Shown here piece after piece: positions 20,746 to 31,581 of a DNA stretch of 64,000 bases. Source of the stretch: Phytophthora colocasiae (Eukaryota > Oomycota > Peronosporomycetes > Peronosporales > Peronosporaceae). Where the stretch lies: assembly GCA_018806915.1 (NCBI GenBank), contig JAGKQI010000085.1:62001-126000 (forward strand), in the 5' to 3' direction. Every line of letters starts with the position of its first letter. The stretch's first letter is position 1. The notes below the pieces were generated by a model that was not told where the DNA came from, did not search any database, and saw only the letters and a program-made list of their open reading frames with translations. The position numbers and the translations under genes are program-made.

Positions 20746-23700
20746 TATTAGGTTCGAGGATGCTAGACTACTTCAGCCTGTTGCTTCAATGCTCTGAGCA
20801 ACCTCCTCATCTGCAGTAGATTTACTTCAGCGTGGATTCCATTCCGTAACAAATGCGGTCTCCTTCGATTATCGCGAAGTACAAGTTAAGTCATATCAGT
20901 ACTCACAAAAGTAATCACTGGCAAAGCGCTTGCCAACCTAGATTTCCATCAACGGCTATCTTCATGCCGTTCTGAACCGAGGCTGAATTGTTTATGCTGG
21001 GCGTCAACTGCTACACGTGGTCTATGAACGAACCTCAATACCCCTCGCGCTACATTGTATGGGTATATTGAAACCGAATCGGAACTTTTCTCTACAGAAG
21101 CCGAGCCAGATTCGAAGCGCGCGACAGTCCCTGGAATCCGGCCCCGACCAAGCAACATGAAGTCTCCGTTGCGCAAATTGTGATTTCCGTACGAAACCTT
21201 CAAGACGATCCTGATATCAGTGTGCCTGGATTATTACTAGAGCTTTTTGGTGCTGTAGAATCCTGTTTTAGCATTCAAGGGCCTCGAGCCTTGTCTTTAC
21301 CATGACACCGCGAAAATCAAGAAAATCGTGTGTGGATATTTTCAACAAGAGGCCATGGAGAAGTACAACGTGAAGAAGGTTACGTACACTGTCAGGGCCT
21401 ACCTACCAACCCACCTAACATAAATAGTTACGGCTGTGGCATCATTATGCTCTGCTTTATGCGGAAAGTGAACCAAGCTCGATGTCTGACAAACAGAAAC
21501 CTGGATCTCCTGCATACTATCGATGATATATGTACTATCACCGAACATTGCTTCAACTTGATCTTGAGCGGATGAATCTCATGAATCTGTTTTGAAACAA
21601 ACAAGTAGTACAGCAGAACCCCATTTAGATAACGAGAAGACCCACCATTGGGATGAAAACGTGCAACAACGAAATGAATGATATGCTTTAGTATCAACAA
21701 ATAAGAATACGGAATCAATGGTTATTGCATTAGTGAACCATGTTTATCCTAAATTCAACTATGGCGCATCTTCTTTCTGTTCTTCTTATTCTTCTTGGTT
21801 TTTTCGAGTGCTTGAGAGGCGGTAGTTCAATACGATAGAGAGCATGCACCTTCCACAGCACTCCACATGGCTAAGTGGCTCCAAATAACACGGTGGATCT
21901 TGGGATTCGGTGGAGCCGTCGAGGATCAATGGTGGTTAAGTCGGTCCGCGCGCAACCAATGTGAAACGGTGTTCGATGACATCTGGTGCGATATGAGCGG
22001 TGTTGTAGCCAGGGGTAAACGCCCGAGCAATTTCTTTTAGCTTGGCAATGGACGACATGGACTGATTCAGCTGTTTCTTGAACAATTCAATGTGAAAGCC
22101 AAGTTGAAGAAGGTGTCGATGTCCCATGTCAAGCACTGTCAGGAAATTCGTATTTTCTGCACGGCACAGAACCTGCTCCAGCGGTCACGGTTGACCAGCC
22201 CTGCAGCCGAGCACGAAACATGTACCTTGGAACGCGAAGAGGGAGCAAAGACTCTCCTCCGAGTATTCTGCGCCACGATACGTCGTTCCATTAAATGCGT
22301 TGAATGACAGGAACAGAAGACGCCTTTCAGGATTTATGGCCACTACCAGCTCAACTGGCATGATTTGACGTCCCATTTCACAAGATAGAACACGTGGGGG
22401 GATGTCCGTGCCGATCAATCAGCTTGTTTAACAACGTCGGGATCTATAGCAGCCGAAAATAGTGTGTCTATGAGCCCACATGAAGCATGCAAGGGTTGAG
22501 GTCCTTGGATGCTAAAACAGGATTCTTCGTCACCAAAAAAAACTCCAATAGTTGTCTATCCACACCGGTATCAGGATCGCCTGGAAGGTTTCATACGGAA
22601 ATTGCGATGTATAGTTATCCTTGGTTATTTCGCTACAACCCCTGTTTTTGCCAAACATTACACCAAAATGCTACGTGTCAAAGTTGTACGTCGAGCCGTC
22701 TGCCTTGATGAATACTCGGGTGATGTAGGAAGTCTCGAAGCCATTTAGGCAGACTTCTGATTCAAGAGTCTTGACATCTTGTCCATCGACGGATAGATTT
22801 TTGTATTTTGTACTTGCTTTCATCCGACCGAAAACAGCGCGCCAGTGCCGTACACACTACAGAACGGATGTATGCGACTTTCCCAATCGAACAGTAGCCA
22901 TCACTGTCACTGTTCATCACAATTGTGCATTGCTGTCTCCCCAGCTGCAGACCTTCTTGGATTTTCTCTAGAGTGTCCCGCGAGATTTTAACAACCTCCC
23001 TATTGGTTGCCCGCAAATTCGCAAAAGTTGTGTGGTTGTGATCGTCGTAAACCTCCATGGTTTTGTAGTCACCATAGCAAGAAATGGTCTGGATTGAGTA
23101 GACTGCTTTGGGTACTGCGTTGTGTACACAGCGAGACGGTTCCGACGGATGAAATGGTTGGCCCACGACAATGGAGCCTTGGATGTTTGTTTTGCCACTA
23201 CGACGATAATGGATCGATCAAAGTGTTCAATAATGATTCTTCACCGTCTTAGTGTCTTCTTGACAGCTTCGATGCGCATGTTGCGCAAGGGAGACATCGA
23301 GTTGCTTAGTCGATGCTGGAAAAAAGTTCCGATTCGGCTTCTATATACCCATACAACGTAGCTCGAGCGATATTTGTAGATTAAAACCCAATCTTCAATT
23401 GACCACTTTGCGATATTTAATACTGACGCATTTTTCTTCTGTTCCTTCATGAGCAATCAGAATTTTGATTCGTTGAGGGATGGTGTGCTGCAGCATGAGT
23501 GGTTGGGAAACCGATCAAATTTTAGGAAGCATTGACTCGTTTGCGTGTTTGTATTTCAGGAATAACCGTATATTCCTGACCGTACCGATGCAATTCCGCC
23601 CCGCCAATAACAGTGACGAACGGCTGTCTGGCCTTGCGATGTCGCAAATGGCCGGACATTCGTAGTGAAAAGAGAAAACTTTCTCTGTGGAACAGTTTTT

Positions 23701-24958
23701 TTGTCCAGCCAACGAACTGCAATTCTCAACTACGATTTGAATAGAATATCGGTTCGTTGAAACCAGCAGGAACATGCCGTCTGGAAGTGATGGTCAAGCT
23801 GATTACCCCCCCCCCCCCCCTCCTCCCCCGCAATAAAAGTGCAAGATGGCTCCATGGAATAAAACAGAGATGGCGCTTTTGGACAAGGAATTTGAGAGCA
23901 CGAGAAAACAAATTGTCAGCAAGGACAAACTGCACCTTAAGGAAGTAAGACGGCTGAGAGTGTCACTAGGCTATGTCCGCATAAACAGGACATTTGTTGC
24001 AAGTGAGAAAGCTAAGTGCTTACGTGAGGGTCATCTCATCCGCGAACTGACGCAACGTTCTTAGAACAAAAGCGAGGACCAAGTTCGGCATGATTCGTCC
24101 AGCTGCACCGACAACGTTTCTGTTTTCGTTGAGGTTTGCTTGGTGTCGTGCTGTTTTGCGGAATGGTGTGTGTGGGACGGAGGCGGGCGAGAGAGGGGGG
24201 AGAGGGGGGGGTAAATGAGATGGGCTCGATTAGTATCCTATTCATTTATTGAGACAGGGGGGGTCACTTGGCTTTTTATGTGGGCAATATTTGTTTTTTT
24301 TGCAGCTCGATCAAGTAGGGGGCGAGTACCAACTTGCTCGGCAGTCCGAAATGATGCCAGGGGATTAAACCAGTGTGCTCCGTGCATGAAGTTTAGCCCC
24401 CTAGTCCAAGCGTGGCTAGAGGCAGCTCGATTTAGGTTACTGCCTCCCTCGATAAGTGCATTATACACGATATATCTGTAGAGATCTCCTGCCTTCAAAA
24501 CGTTCATTTGTTGATCTTCCTTTTTGCCGTACTTTTGATTTTAGCATTCGCCGTCGTTCCTTGACCCCCCCCCCCCCCCACTTCCTCCTGGTCCGTCGAC
24601 CACCATCAGGCGAAATACATATCAAAGTTCGAAATATTTGCTACAACTGCTCTCCTTCAACCAAGCTCTTCACAACTTCTTTATCTTCCAATTATGGCCA
24701 TCGCCGACAAGTCCTTTTTCCCGTTTCACCTCGTTGTGGGCGTAGTTGATGCTGAATTGCGCTCACAGTGATGTCCGTGTCCCAAATTGCGTTGACACGC
24801 GCAGCAAATGCTTTATAGGATATCTTTGGCGACGTTTTAAGGAGCCAGCGGGTTACTAACAAGAAACAAGTGTGTGGCATTTAAAAAAGGACGAGGTATC
24901 CTGGATCAGATGTAAAGGGCTAGGTTTACTCAGATGCAGGTATCTCCCAGATCTCGAC
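20746..24958. other. Intergenic region with weak gene remnants
   Basis: About 4.2 kb without a gene I can support. Short minus-strand frames at 20820-21203, 21936-22136 and 22185-22418 have protein-like composition but no family match I recognise. Two C homopolymers of 15 bases lie at 23806-23820 and 24565-24579, and a G-rich purine tract lies near 24180-24215. Confidence 0.4.
22762..23198 (-). pseudogene. Unidentified protein remnant with one frameshift
   Basis: Two overlapping minus-strand frames read smoothly as one: 23198 to about 23105 (NHFIRRNRLAVYTTQYPK), then the second frame to 22762 (SCYGDYKTMEVYDDHNHTT, KISRDTLEKIQEGLQLG, CTIVMNSDSDGYCSIGKV). The switch needs a one-base shift. Composition is that of a folded domain. 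I do not recognise the family. Neighbouring minus-strand frames at 23241-23456 and 23515-23775 may be further pieces of the same lost gene. Confidence 0.3.
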
Positions 24959-24960
24959 TA

Positions 24961-24988
24961 CCGAATTTTGAGGATCGCCATACCCCCC
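24961..24988. repeat. Left terminal inverted repeat
   Basis: Starts CCGAATTTTGAGGATC and ends in six C. It matches the reverse complement of 27031-27058 except for one base. The preceding TA at 24959-24960 is the target duplication. Confidence 0.9.
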
Positions 24989-25097
24989 ACAATGCGGGTG
25001 AACGCCATACCCCCCGGTCGGTTTTGTCATATAAAATGATGAGCAAAAAAAATGGCATGCGGAGGAACGCCATACCCCCCTTACAAATTTTCTACCA

Positions 25098-25526
25098 ATG
25101 GGAATAGGCCAGACACCCATTAGATCCGCGAGCGGACAAACCAGCATGGTGCCGCCGGGGGCCGACGTGGTCGGGTGCGATATTGGGGGTGGAGGTCGTA
25201 GCTGTGCTGCTCATGAAGTGTGTGGCAAGCACATTCAAGTCGGGGATTTATTGGTGTTTCGCGTTCAAGTGGAGGACCAAGGTGACGGCGAGTTGGACTA
25301 CTTCATTAAGACTTTCATAGTGCGAGATGCAACTCAGCAATGTCTCGTAGGCTTCCTGCCAAGAAGGCTACTTCGCCAACGCGATCACTACAAGAACCAA
25401 TTCGCCACTGTTGTAGAGTATCTGCGTCACTCTGAGAACGGACAAAAACGCCGTCACTCTGATCGATATGGTGGCATGGTTAGGTGCTTAATGCTCAGTG
25501 ACATTGAGGAACAGTTTAGAGACTAA
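25098..25526 (+). CDS. Convergent second ORF inside the pogo-like element, unknown function
   Basis: 142 codons on the strand opposite to the transposase; the 3' ends overlap by 11 bases. It is not a shadow of the transposase, since nearly all of it lies outside that gene. Residues about 45-140 look like a small folded domain (QVGDLLVFRVQVEDQG, FLPRRLLRQRDHYKNQFA, CLMLSDIEEQF). From memory of oomycete proteomes, short proteins of this general look recur, but I cannot name the family. The intact frame beside a decayed transposase is notable. It could be an element-borne accessory gene or a captured host gene. Confidence 0.6.
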   Translation: MGIGQTPIRSASGQTSMVPPGADVVGCDIGGGGRSCAAHEVCGKHIQVGDLLVFRVQVEDQGDGELDYFIKTFIVRDATQQCLVGFLPRRLLRQRDHYKNQFATVVEYLRHSENGQKRRHSDRYGGMVRCLMLSDIEEQFRD

Positions 25527-26906
25527 TGGTATACAGTATGTCGCTAATATCCTCGGCTTCGTCGCTAGATAGCCCACCTTCATCTTCGCTTGCGTCTTCT
25601 ATCTCGTCTTCGCCATCGCTTTCGTTTATTGTTTCAGAGTCAGAGGACGGAGCGATGCCAAATCCAATGCTCGCAAAAGCGTTTCTGATACTCTGCTCTG
25701 TGACTCCTTGCCACGCATTTACCAGCCACGGCAGAATGTCTTCTCTTTTCGGGACAGGCACATTGGCGTCTGGCGGAACGCTGGCCATCACCTCGGCGGC
25801 CCAGTCGTCATATTGAGCTCTTATAGCATCTTTAATGGGCTTGTTAACGCCTACGTCGCACGGTTGTAGGACGCAAGTGTATCCACCTGGAATGATAGTC
25901 AGATCTGTCCCTAAATCACTCAACTGTCGCCCGAAGGCAGGTTGTAAATGGCATTTAAACTCATCTAGCAGTAGCATCGAAGCTGGATGAGCTGCAACGT
26001 AAGGAGCCCACACTTTTGCAGCCCATATACGACAGCCGCGGTCATCCTAATAAACTCACAATGAAATGTTAGCGAACTTGGCAAAGGCAGTAAACAGCAG
26101 TGCATTGGGTACCATCCAACCACTTTCCTGGCAGCATCCGAAGACACCCGGAGGCAGAATCTTGTCTAACCTCTTTTCAATAAAACCTCCTGGCTTGGCT
26201 TTAAAAACGACAAACAAAGGCAGTTTAGTTCCGTCCTGTGCGCACGTTATGCATGCAGTGAGCCGCTGGTTGTTAGATCCACTACCACGAATGGCAACTG
26301 TGCGACTGTTAACAGGAGCAATGGTTGTTGTAGCTGTTTGCTCGAAGTGAACGGAGGTTTCGTATATGTTGACGATCATTGATGGTGGCGTCCATTGCAA
26401 GGACCCGCCTGGTTGAAAACGCTCATTGACCATGTTCACAAACTCTCTACGAACAGATTGTAAATGTCCGCTAAGCTTTTGTCCAACATGAGTGCGGCGG
26501 CGAATGCTGAGCCGATGACGCTGTAAAAATGGATACACCCCATGGCGAAGCACTTTCCGATTTCCATGTTTGAAGAACGGATCCAATGAGAGAGCCTTGT
26601 TGATTACATGCCTCGTCGATACAGCGATATCTCTGTCTCTACGATCTCTGATCCAGGCAGCAATCCCCGCCTCAAAATTAGCGTTGCGCAATGGGCGTCC
26701 GGTCGACACAGTCGTCGCATGTGGGTTTCGTTTGCTGTCTCCTCTAACCGATCTTTATTTCGGCGCCACTGGCGAATCTGAGAGGGTTGTACGTTGTGGG
26801 TTCGAGCTGCACCTTTCACCGACGTCCGCTCCGCTAAGATGAGGATATTTAGTTTCTCCCTGACGGTCCGGATGTTGCGTCGCAGTCGTTGTTGCCGTCT
26901 TGGCAT
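25516..26906 (-). pseudogene. pogo-like transposase with one intron, frameshift and altered catalytic residue
   Basis: About 440 residues. From Met 26906 comes a helix-turn-helix of the CENP-B/pogo type (AARTHNVQPSQIRQWRR), then a one-base frameshift near 26715, a second HTH (AVSTRHVINKAL ... FLQRHRLSIRRRTHVG) and a DDE_1 catalytic domain. A 66-base intron at 26047-26112 (GTACCC donor, GCTAAC branch site, TTAG acceptor) restores the frame and removes a stop. The second and third catalytic acids are present (LLLDEFKCHL; LQPCDVGVNKP). The first, normally Asp before ET in this family, is Tyr (NIYETSVHFE), one base from an Asp codon. The tail is acidic. The frameshift and the Asp-to-Tyr change should make it inactive. 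Confidence 0.85.
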
Positions 26907-27030
26907 GCTAGCTCTTTCCAAAATGAACAGCGCTTGCACAGTTGGCCAGCAGAACTATTTTTAACCAATCAGCAAAACCAAGTCTAAATCTGGATGTCGG
27001 TGAACGCCATACCCCTTTTGGAGAATTGAG

Positions 27031-27058
27031 GGGGGGTATGGGGATCCTCAAAATTCGG
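27031..27058. repeat. Right terminal inverted repeat
   Basis: Inverted partner of 24961-24988 with one mismatch; followed by the TA duplication at 27059-27060. Confidence 0.9.
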
Positions 27059-27060
27059 TA

Positions 27061-28219
27061 GTTTCCTTTCAGGTTTTCGTTTATGGCGGAAATAAAATAA
27101 GGTAAATCATCAATTTAGGGCCATCAACCATTTTAAGGCCGTATTTTAACTGCCAATCACGTGAAGTTTTTCACAGAGCAAGTACTTTATTGGCTAAAAC
27201 ACACTAAATACGAATACCTTCAAAAATTAAATTTGTAAATTTGGCGCGAGGTGTCATGGCTCCAGGCGATGACCTACATGGTTGGCGGCGAGCTTATTGA
27301 GGGCACATTATGGGAGCAGGGTTGTCGCGGGTTCAAGTCCCGTTAATTCTCCGCACTGATTTGGAAAGTAAAGCATCTATTCAACCTCACTGTGCCAGAC
27401 ACTCGACTAACATTTTGTTGTTTAGAATACAGCTGAACAAGTGATATGCGCTACATGTACTTATCTACACCTTTACCTGCAGTTGTAGTAACAGCTTTCT
27501 TAGACGACTTGGTTTTTTGCTGCCAGCCTCAGCAAGTTCCTGGAGCACTTCATGGGTAAACAGCATCCCCCCAACTGCGACTCGTTTACGCTTTGTCGTC
27601 TTCTTCGGCAGGGGCTTCAATTGTTGGCCTGCCACTTGACCTCCGTAAGCTAATTTCCGTCGAAACTTGATCACAAGTAGAAATAAAAAAGGTGAAGGTG
27701 GAATAACCCAAACCTCAAATGGTCACAAAAATGACACTCACTCAGCGCTTTCAATACTGAAAGCAAGACTAAATTCGGCCGTAAACTGATTAAGTCGATT
27801 TTTTTCTTCTCCACGAGCATGTGCTTAATTTCATTGGTCTGCTACTACAAAAAATCGAGAAAAAATCTCTGGTTTGCGAAGTTTCAGAAACTGTCTCACT
27901 TTTTGTCAACGCATAAGTAGATGCCGAGTAATTCGAGCATCTTTTATCTCGGCCCATATTTGATTTTTTACCTTACCATCCACATATTACATAAGTATCG
28001 GTAAACGTACTAACAGGTCTTCACCCTTTATCCGTTCTCTAAAAAATTATAATAAAGAGACACGGAGACATTTTAGTTTATTTATTAGAGTCAAAAACGC
28101 TAATTACTTTCCACAAAATTCTAAAATAATAAGTTTATAGAGATCTGTGATGAGCCCTAACCTCAACAGATAAATTACTTTCCACAGAATTACTGGCAAT
28201 CAATTCGCCTTCCGCGGCT
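27061..28219. other. Intergenic region, AT-rich
   Basis: No supported gene. A T-arm-like string CGGGTTCAAGTCCCG lies near 27330 but the rest of a tRNA is missing. A minus-strand frame of 69 codons at 27465-27674 is very basic (KPLPKKTTKRKRVAVGG) and may be an exon or chance. 28000-28200 is AT-rich upstream of the next gene. Confidence 0.4.
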
Positions 28220-29620
28220 ATGGATGTAATCTTGGCGCAACTAGAGACACAAGAGCTGGAGTCTCACTGCCGCGATGCGATGAGCACACAGCTAATGGCG
28301 ATGCAACGTGCGCTCGAAGATGCGTTGCAAGCGATCAAGTGTGCGGAGGAGGTCCAATTAGCGTCTCAGAAGCTGACCATCACGCTGTTTAAGGACAATT
28401 CAAAGCTCTCGGCGACTCTACTTGCTTCTACTAGGCTGCAAAAAGAGCTAGCCACGTCACTAGACCGGGTGGTGGCATGTTCTCTCGTCTATTCTACTGG
28501 GGAAAGATTCGCCATTGAACCTGCGGAAACCAACCCCGCACCTTAGAAGAAGCGAAAAGGCAGCATTCCGTCAGCAAAGGAGGCAACAGTCAAGAAGCAT
28601 AAATGCTCACCGTCGGGGACAACTGCAGGAAGAACTCCTGAAAAGGGCAGTGAAGAGGTTAAGTCTTTCAATACTTTAACGAAGGCACTAGCTGCATGCA
28701 CCAATGTGATGAAGGAACTTCGGAAGAAAAAGAAAGTGACTGATCGTGTACCAGGACTGAAGACACTTGTGCAGCATTTTAATACTGCTCAAAAACATCT
28801 AGACCAGAGCAGCACAGTCGACCGAAACGCTGCACTAGCCTCGTTAAGTACCGTTGCCGAAATGGCTGTCAGCATCATGCAACACGGGAAGCCTGAGATG
28901 AAGCGTCACTGGGTACGAAAGTTTCGAGACCATATTTCCGATATCCAAGAGAAGTTCCCAGATTCTGCGGCCACCTTCACCGGGTAAGTGGACTGTTCCT
29001 GTATTGAAATTACTGTACATGCGCTCATCAGTTTGTACGTGTCCAGGTCTATCTGCAGTCTCGACAAAATCATTAGCAGGTTCCCTCTGACGATTAAAGA
29101 AGGCCAGAAGCTGCGTATTCGTCTTCGCGGAGCACTTGAAGAAGTGAAAATGTGGAAGGATGGCCAATACACCGTCGCAGACATCCACCAGCATATGTCC
29201 CTGGTCACCGAAGCACTGGAAAGTACGTGCCCAAACTGGATCCCACTGGCTGATAAGACTATTCGAGACCTGACAAGTCATCTCCACATCAGGCTTGGAA
29301 CTTTTAAAAGCAGTAAAAAACGAGCAAAGAGGATGCAGAAACTCCAGATGTGGCTCGATAAAATGGAGCTGGCTTCTCGACAAAGGTCACCAAACGGGAA
29401 AATGCCGCCGGTCTTTAATGGTAAGGCAACTTCGAAGAAAACGATTCGGTCGCGTGTGAAGGCTCAGACTTCTGCGGTCAAGTCCACCCCGGATCTTCAA
29501 AAGAGTGTGATTGAGCTTGTATCATCCAGCACGGAGTGTTCTGATTCCGAATCTACGCAGCATGGACCGAGTGTAAAACCTGAAAGAGTCGAGGGTTCTA
29601 CCGGTATGCGTGCAGGCTAG
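28220..29620 (+). CDS. Unrecognised protein, 2-3 exons
   Basis: Starts at ATG 28220. A clear intron at 28984-29046 (63 bases; CCGG|GTAAGTGG donor, GTCCAG acceptor) joins two frames in phase. An in-frame TAG at 28544-28546 lies inside the first exon. It would be removed if 28469-28546 is also an intron: 78 bases, GTGGTG to CCTTAG, frame kept on both sides, giving about 419 residues. Otherwise it is a nonsense codon. The N-terminus is helical and Gln/Leu-rich, followed by Lys-rich nuclear-signal-like stretches (KKRKGS, KKKKVT), a helical middle part, and a Ser/Lys-rich C-terminus. I recognise no domain. It lies 201 bases upstream of the M96 gene on the same strand. Confidence 0.55.
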
Positions 29621-29821
29621 ACCATAACCTTTTTGAATTGCAATCCACTCCTAAATCGTCATGAAGTACATGTGTTTCAAGTTGAACGAATTCGTCAACA
29701 TTTTGGAAATAATGTTAGGTAATCAACGCAAATTGCAATCGACCTCCAATTAGAATATACCGCAGGCTTCATTTCCTGTGTATGCTAACTCGCCACTCAC
29801 CATCGCTACACGTACAGCGCA

Positions 29822-31178
29822 ATGAGTTTCCTTGTAGGTGAGGAAGATCCAGCTGTGGTGGAGGAGGTATTGGCATTCATGGACTCCTGCGGGACCGACT
29901 CAGGAGAGAGCAGCAGAGAAGGGGAAGGGACAACCAACCGAGATGGAGAAGTATCTGCTAGGCCGACGCAAGGACCTCCTCGCCCTCAGATAAAATCTAA
30001 AGTGAAGAAGAGGCGCATCAAGACCTTCGCGAGCTCGTCTACGCGGCAATGCAACGAAAAAAAGCAGAAAAGGAAGAACTGCGTGAGCAAGCACTCTTCC
30101 TGCAGGCGCAACTTAACCTACTCCAGCGCTCTAAATATGGAGGCGGTAGAGGAGTACAGCCCGATTTAAGTCGTACTCCGGCTCCAGTACGCAGTGCTAC
30201 GACATCGGAATGGTATCATCAGGCTGTAAGACAGTTCGTTTTCCGACAGCAATCGGAGAAAACAAACCGGGAGCTCAGATCCATCTTAGCAAATCAGCTG
30301 CACTCCGTGGAAGCCTTACGGGCAATTTTGCAGCGGCGTACTCTGCTTGAGGTGACTTTGATGCTGTATGAAGTCGGATAAACACTAACCTGTTTTGACT
30401 TATAGGGCATGGATCTCGTTTTCGGTCGTGCAGCTCCACTCTATCGGCCGCCCCAATCGTTGGACAACAGTGTTGGCATCATGAAGCAGCTAGAAAAGCG
30501 TGTCGAGGATCTGTATCTCGACTCGAGGGCCGGATTTGGATGGGATCGCCCTTGCTTGGTTAGTTCCAATATGAAAGTGGACACAAACACGCAGTATGGC
30601 AAGGTTATCGAGATCGAGACTATCACACCCGTCGCATGTTCAATCCATGAAGCGGCAGCAGTTTTATGGAAGGACCTCAAGACCGTGCATGAAATTTCTG
30701 ACAAGAGTTATCGCTACGTAAGTATTCGCTATAGTAGATGATTCATCAAATGCTAACATTATTGTTGCATGTGGTTTAGCTGCGCGGAAGCACGCCCAAC
30801 TCGTTGGAAAAGAACTTTGTCATGAAACTGCGTGGACAAGACAACATCATTGAGATCAATGGCAGTCACTATTCACGCAAGTTCGAAGATAGACAGCGCA
30901 TTGTTCTCGCTAAGGCCGACTCGATTATTTTGCCGACGGAAGGGCTTAAGTTCAGGTCGCCATCCTTGACAACCATCGCAACACACGCGTCAAACCCGCA
31001 GCATACAGTTGTTCGAAGTTATTTGCGCATTTACGCAGAGGTGCAGCCGAATCTGGACGCCCGACAAGAAGATGTTGAATTTGCGAGAAATTTTATTTTG
31101 AACGGCCTTAGCAAAATGATGTACGGTTGCGCCCTGAAGACACAAAGCGAACTCATCCAACAATTCCTTGTCGTCTAG
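29822..31178 (+). CDS. M96 mating-specific family protein (bZIP-like and START-like)
   Basis: Three exons: 29822-30351, 30406-30717, 30780-31178. Both introns (54 and 62 bases) have GT-AG ends and a CTAAC branch site, and join the frame exactly. The protein (about 413 residues) has an acidic start (MSFLVGEEDPAVVEEVLAF), a basic region followed by a leucine zipper-like helix (RKKAEKEELREQALFLQAQL), the conserved helix FVFRQQSEKTNRELRSIL, and a long C-terminal START-like domain (GMDLVFGRAAPLYRPP, TTPVACSIHEAAAVLWKDL, YSRKFEDRQRIVLAKADSI). Family naming comes from Phytophthora genes induced in mating. Near 30041 the frame breaks by one base within SSSTR..QRKKAE, so this copy is a pseudogene or has a sequencing error. 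Confidence 0.75.
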
Positions 31179-31581
31179 CTAACACTAAAGAGATGTTGTG
31201 TGAACAAAATAGGATTTTTTTTCCTGTAGCTATGGGCTGGAGGATTTTGAACTACTCAACACAAAGCATAAGCATACCCAACATTTTTGCCTCGATTCTT
31301 AGGTGTGCCAGATTGGTGTACACTCACTGCCTAACAACTTACCTGATAAGTTTAGCCCTAATCCGAGCGTCTTCAACGCTACTGGTGTGCAGTGCAGGAC
31401 ATGAAGCTAGAAATTGTGACTCAACATCTCATCCAGTCGGGAAACGTTAAAAAGTGTCGGAAAGTGAATACAACCCCCTCTACTAGCGGCGATCACGTTT
31501 AAGCGTTCGTTTCTCCCTCACATCGATTTTCTCTCTGTACCGCAACCGACCCCAGCAGCAATCCTCAACGACATCGACCAC
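31179..31581. other. Intergenic region
   Basis: 403 bases between the M96 stop and the next gene. A C/T-rich stretch (about 31506-31560, with CTCCCTCACATCGATTTTCTCTCTG) lies just upstream of the WRKY19-like gene and probably holds its core promoter. Nothing else seen. Confidence 0.35.

Larger units (their letters stand above)
24961..27058 (-). mobile_element. pogo-like Tc1/mariner DNA transposon
   Basis: A 2098-bp element bounded by 28-bp terminal inverted repeats (24961-24988 and 27031-27058), which match at 27 of 28 positions, and by a TA duplication at 24959-24960 and 27059-27060, the known target of Tc1/mariner elements. It carries a transposase on the minus strand and a convergent second ORF on the plus strand. 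Subterminal copies of GAACGCCATACCCC lie at 25000-25015, 25065-25080 and 27002-27015. The boundaries are directly visible and well supported. Confidence 0.9.

Noticed and set aside
27320..27350. A tRNA gene, because of the T-arm-like CGGGTTCAAGTCCCG
   Set aside because: No matching acceptor stem, D-arm or anticodon arm could be built upstream; at most a fragment of a tRNA-derived repeat.
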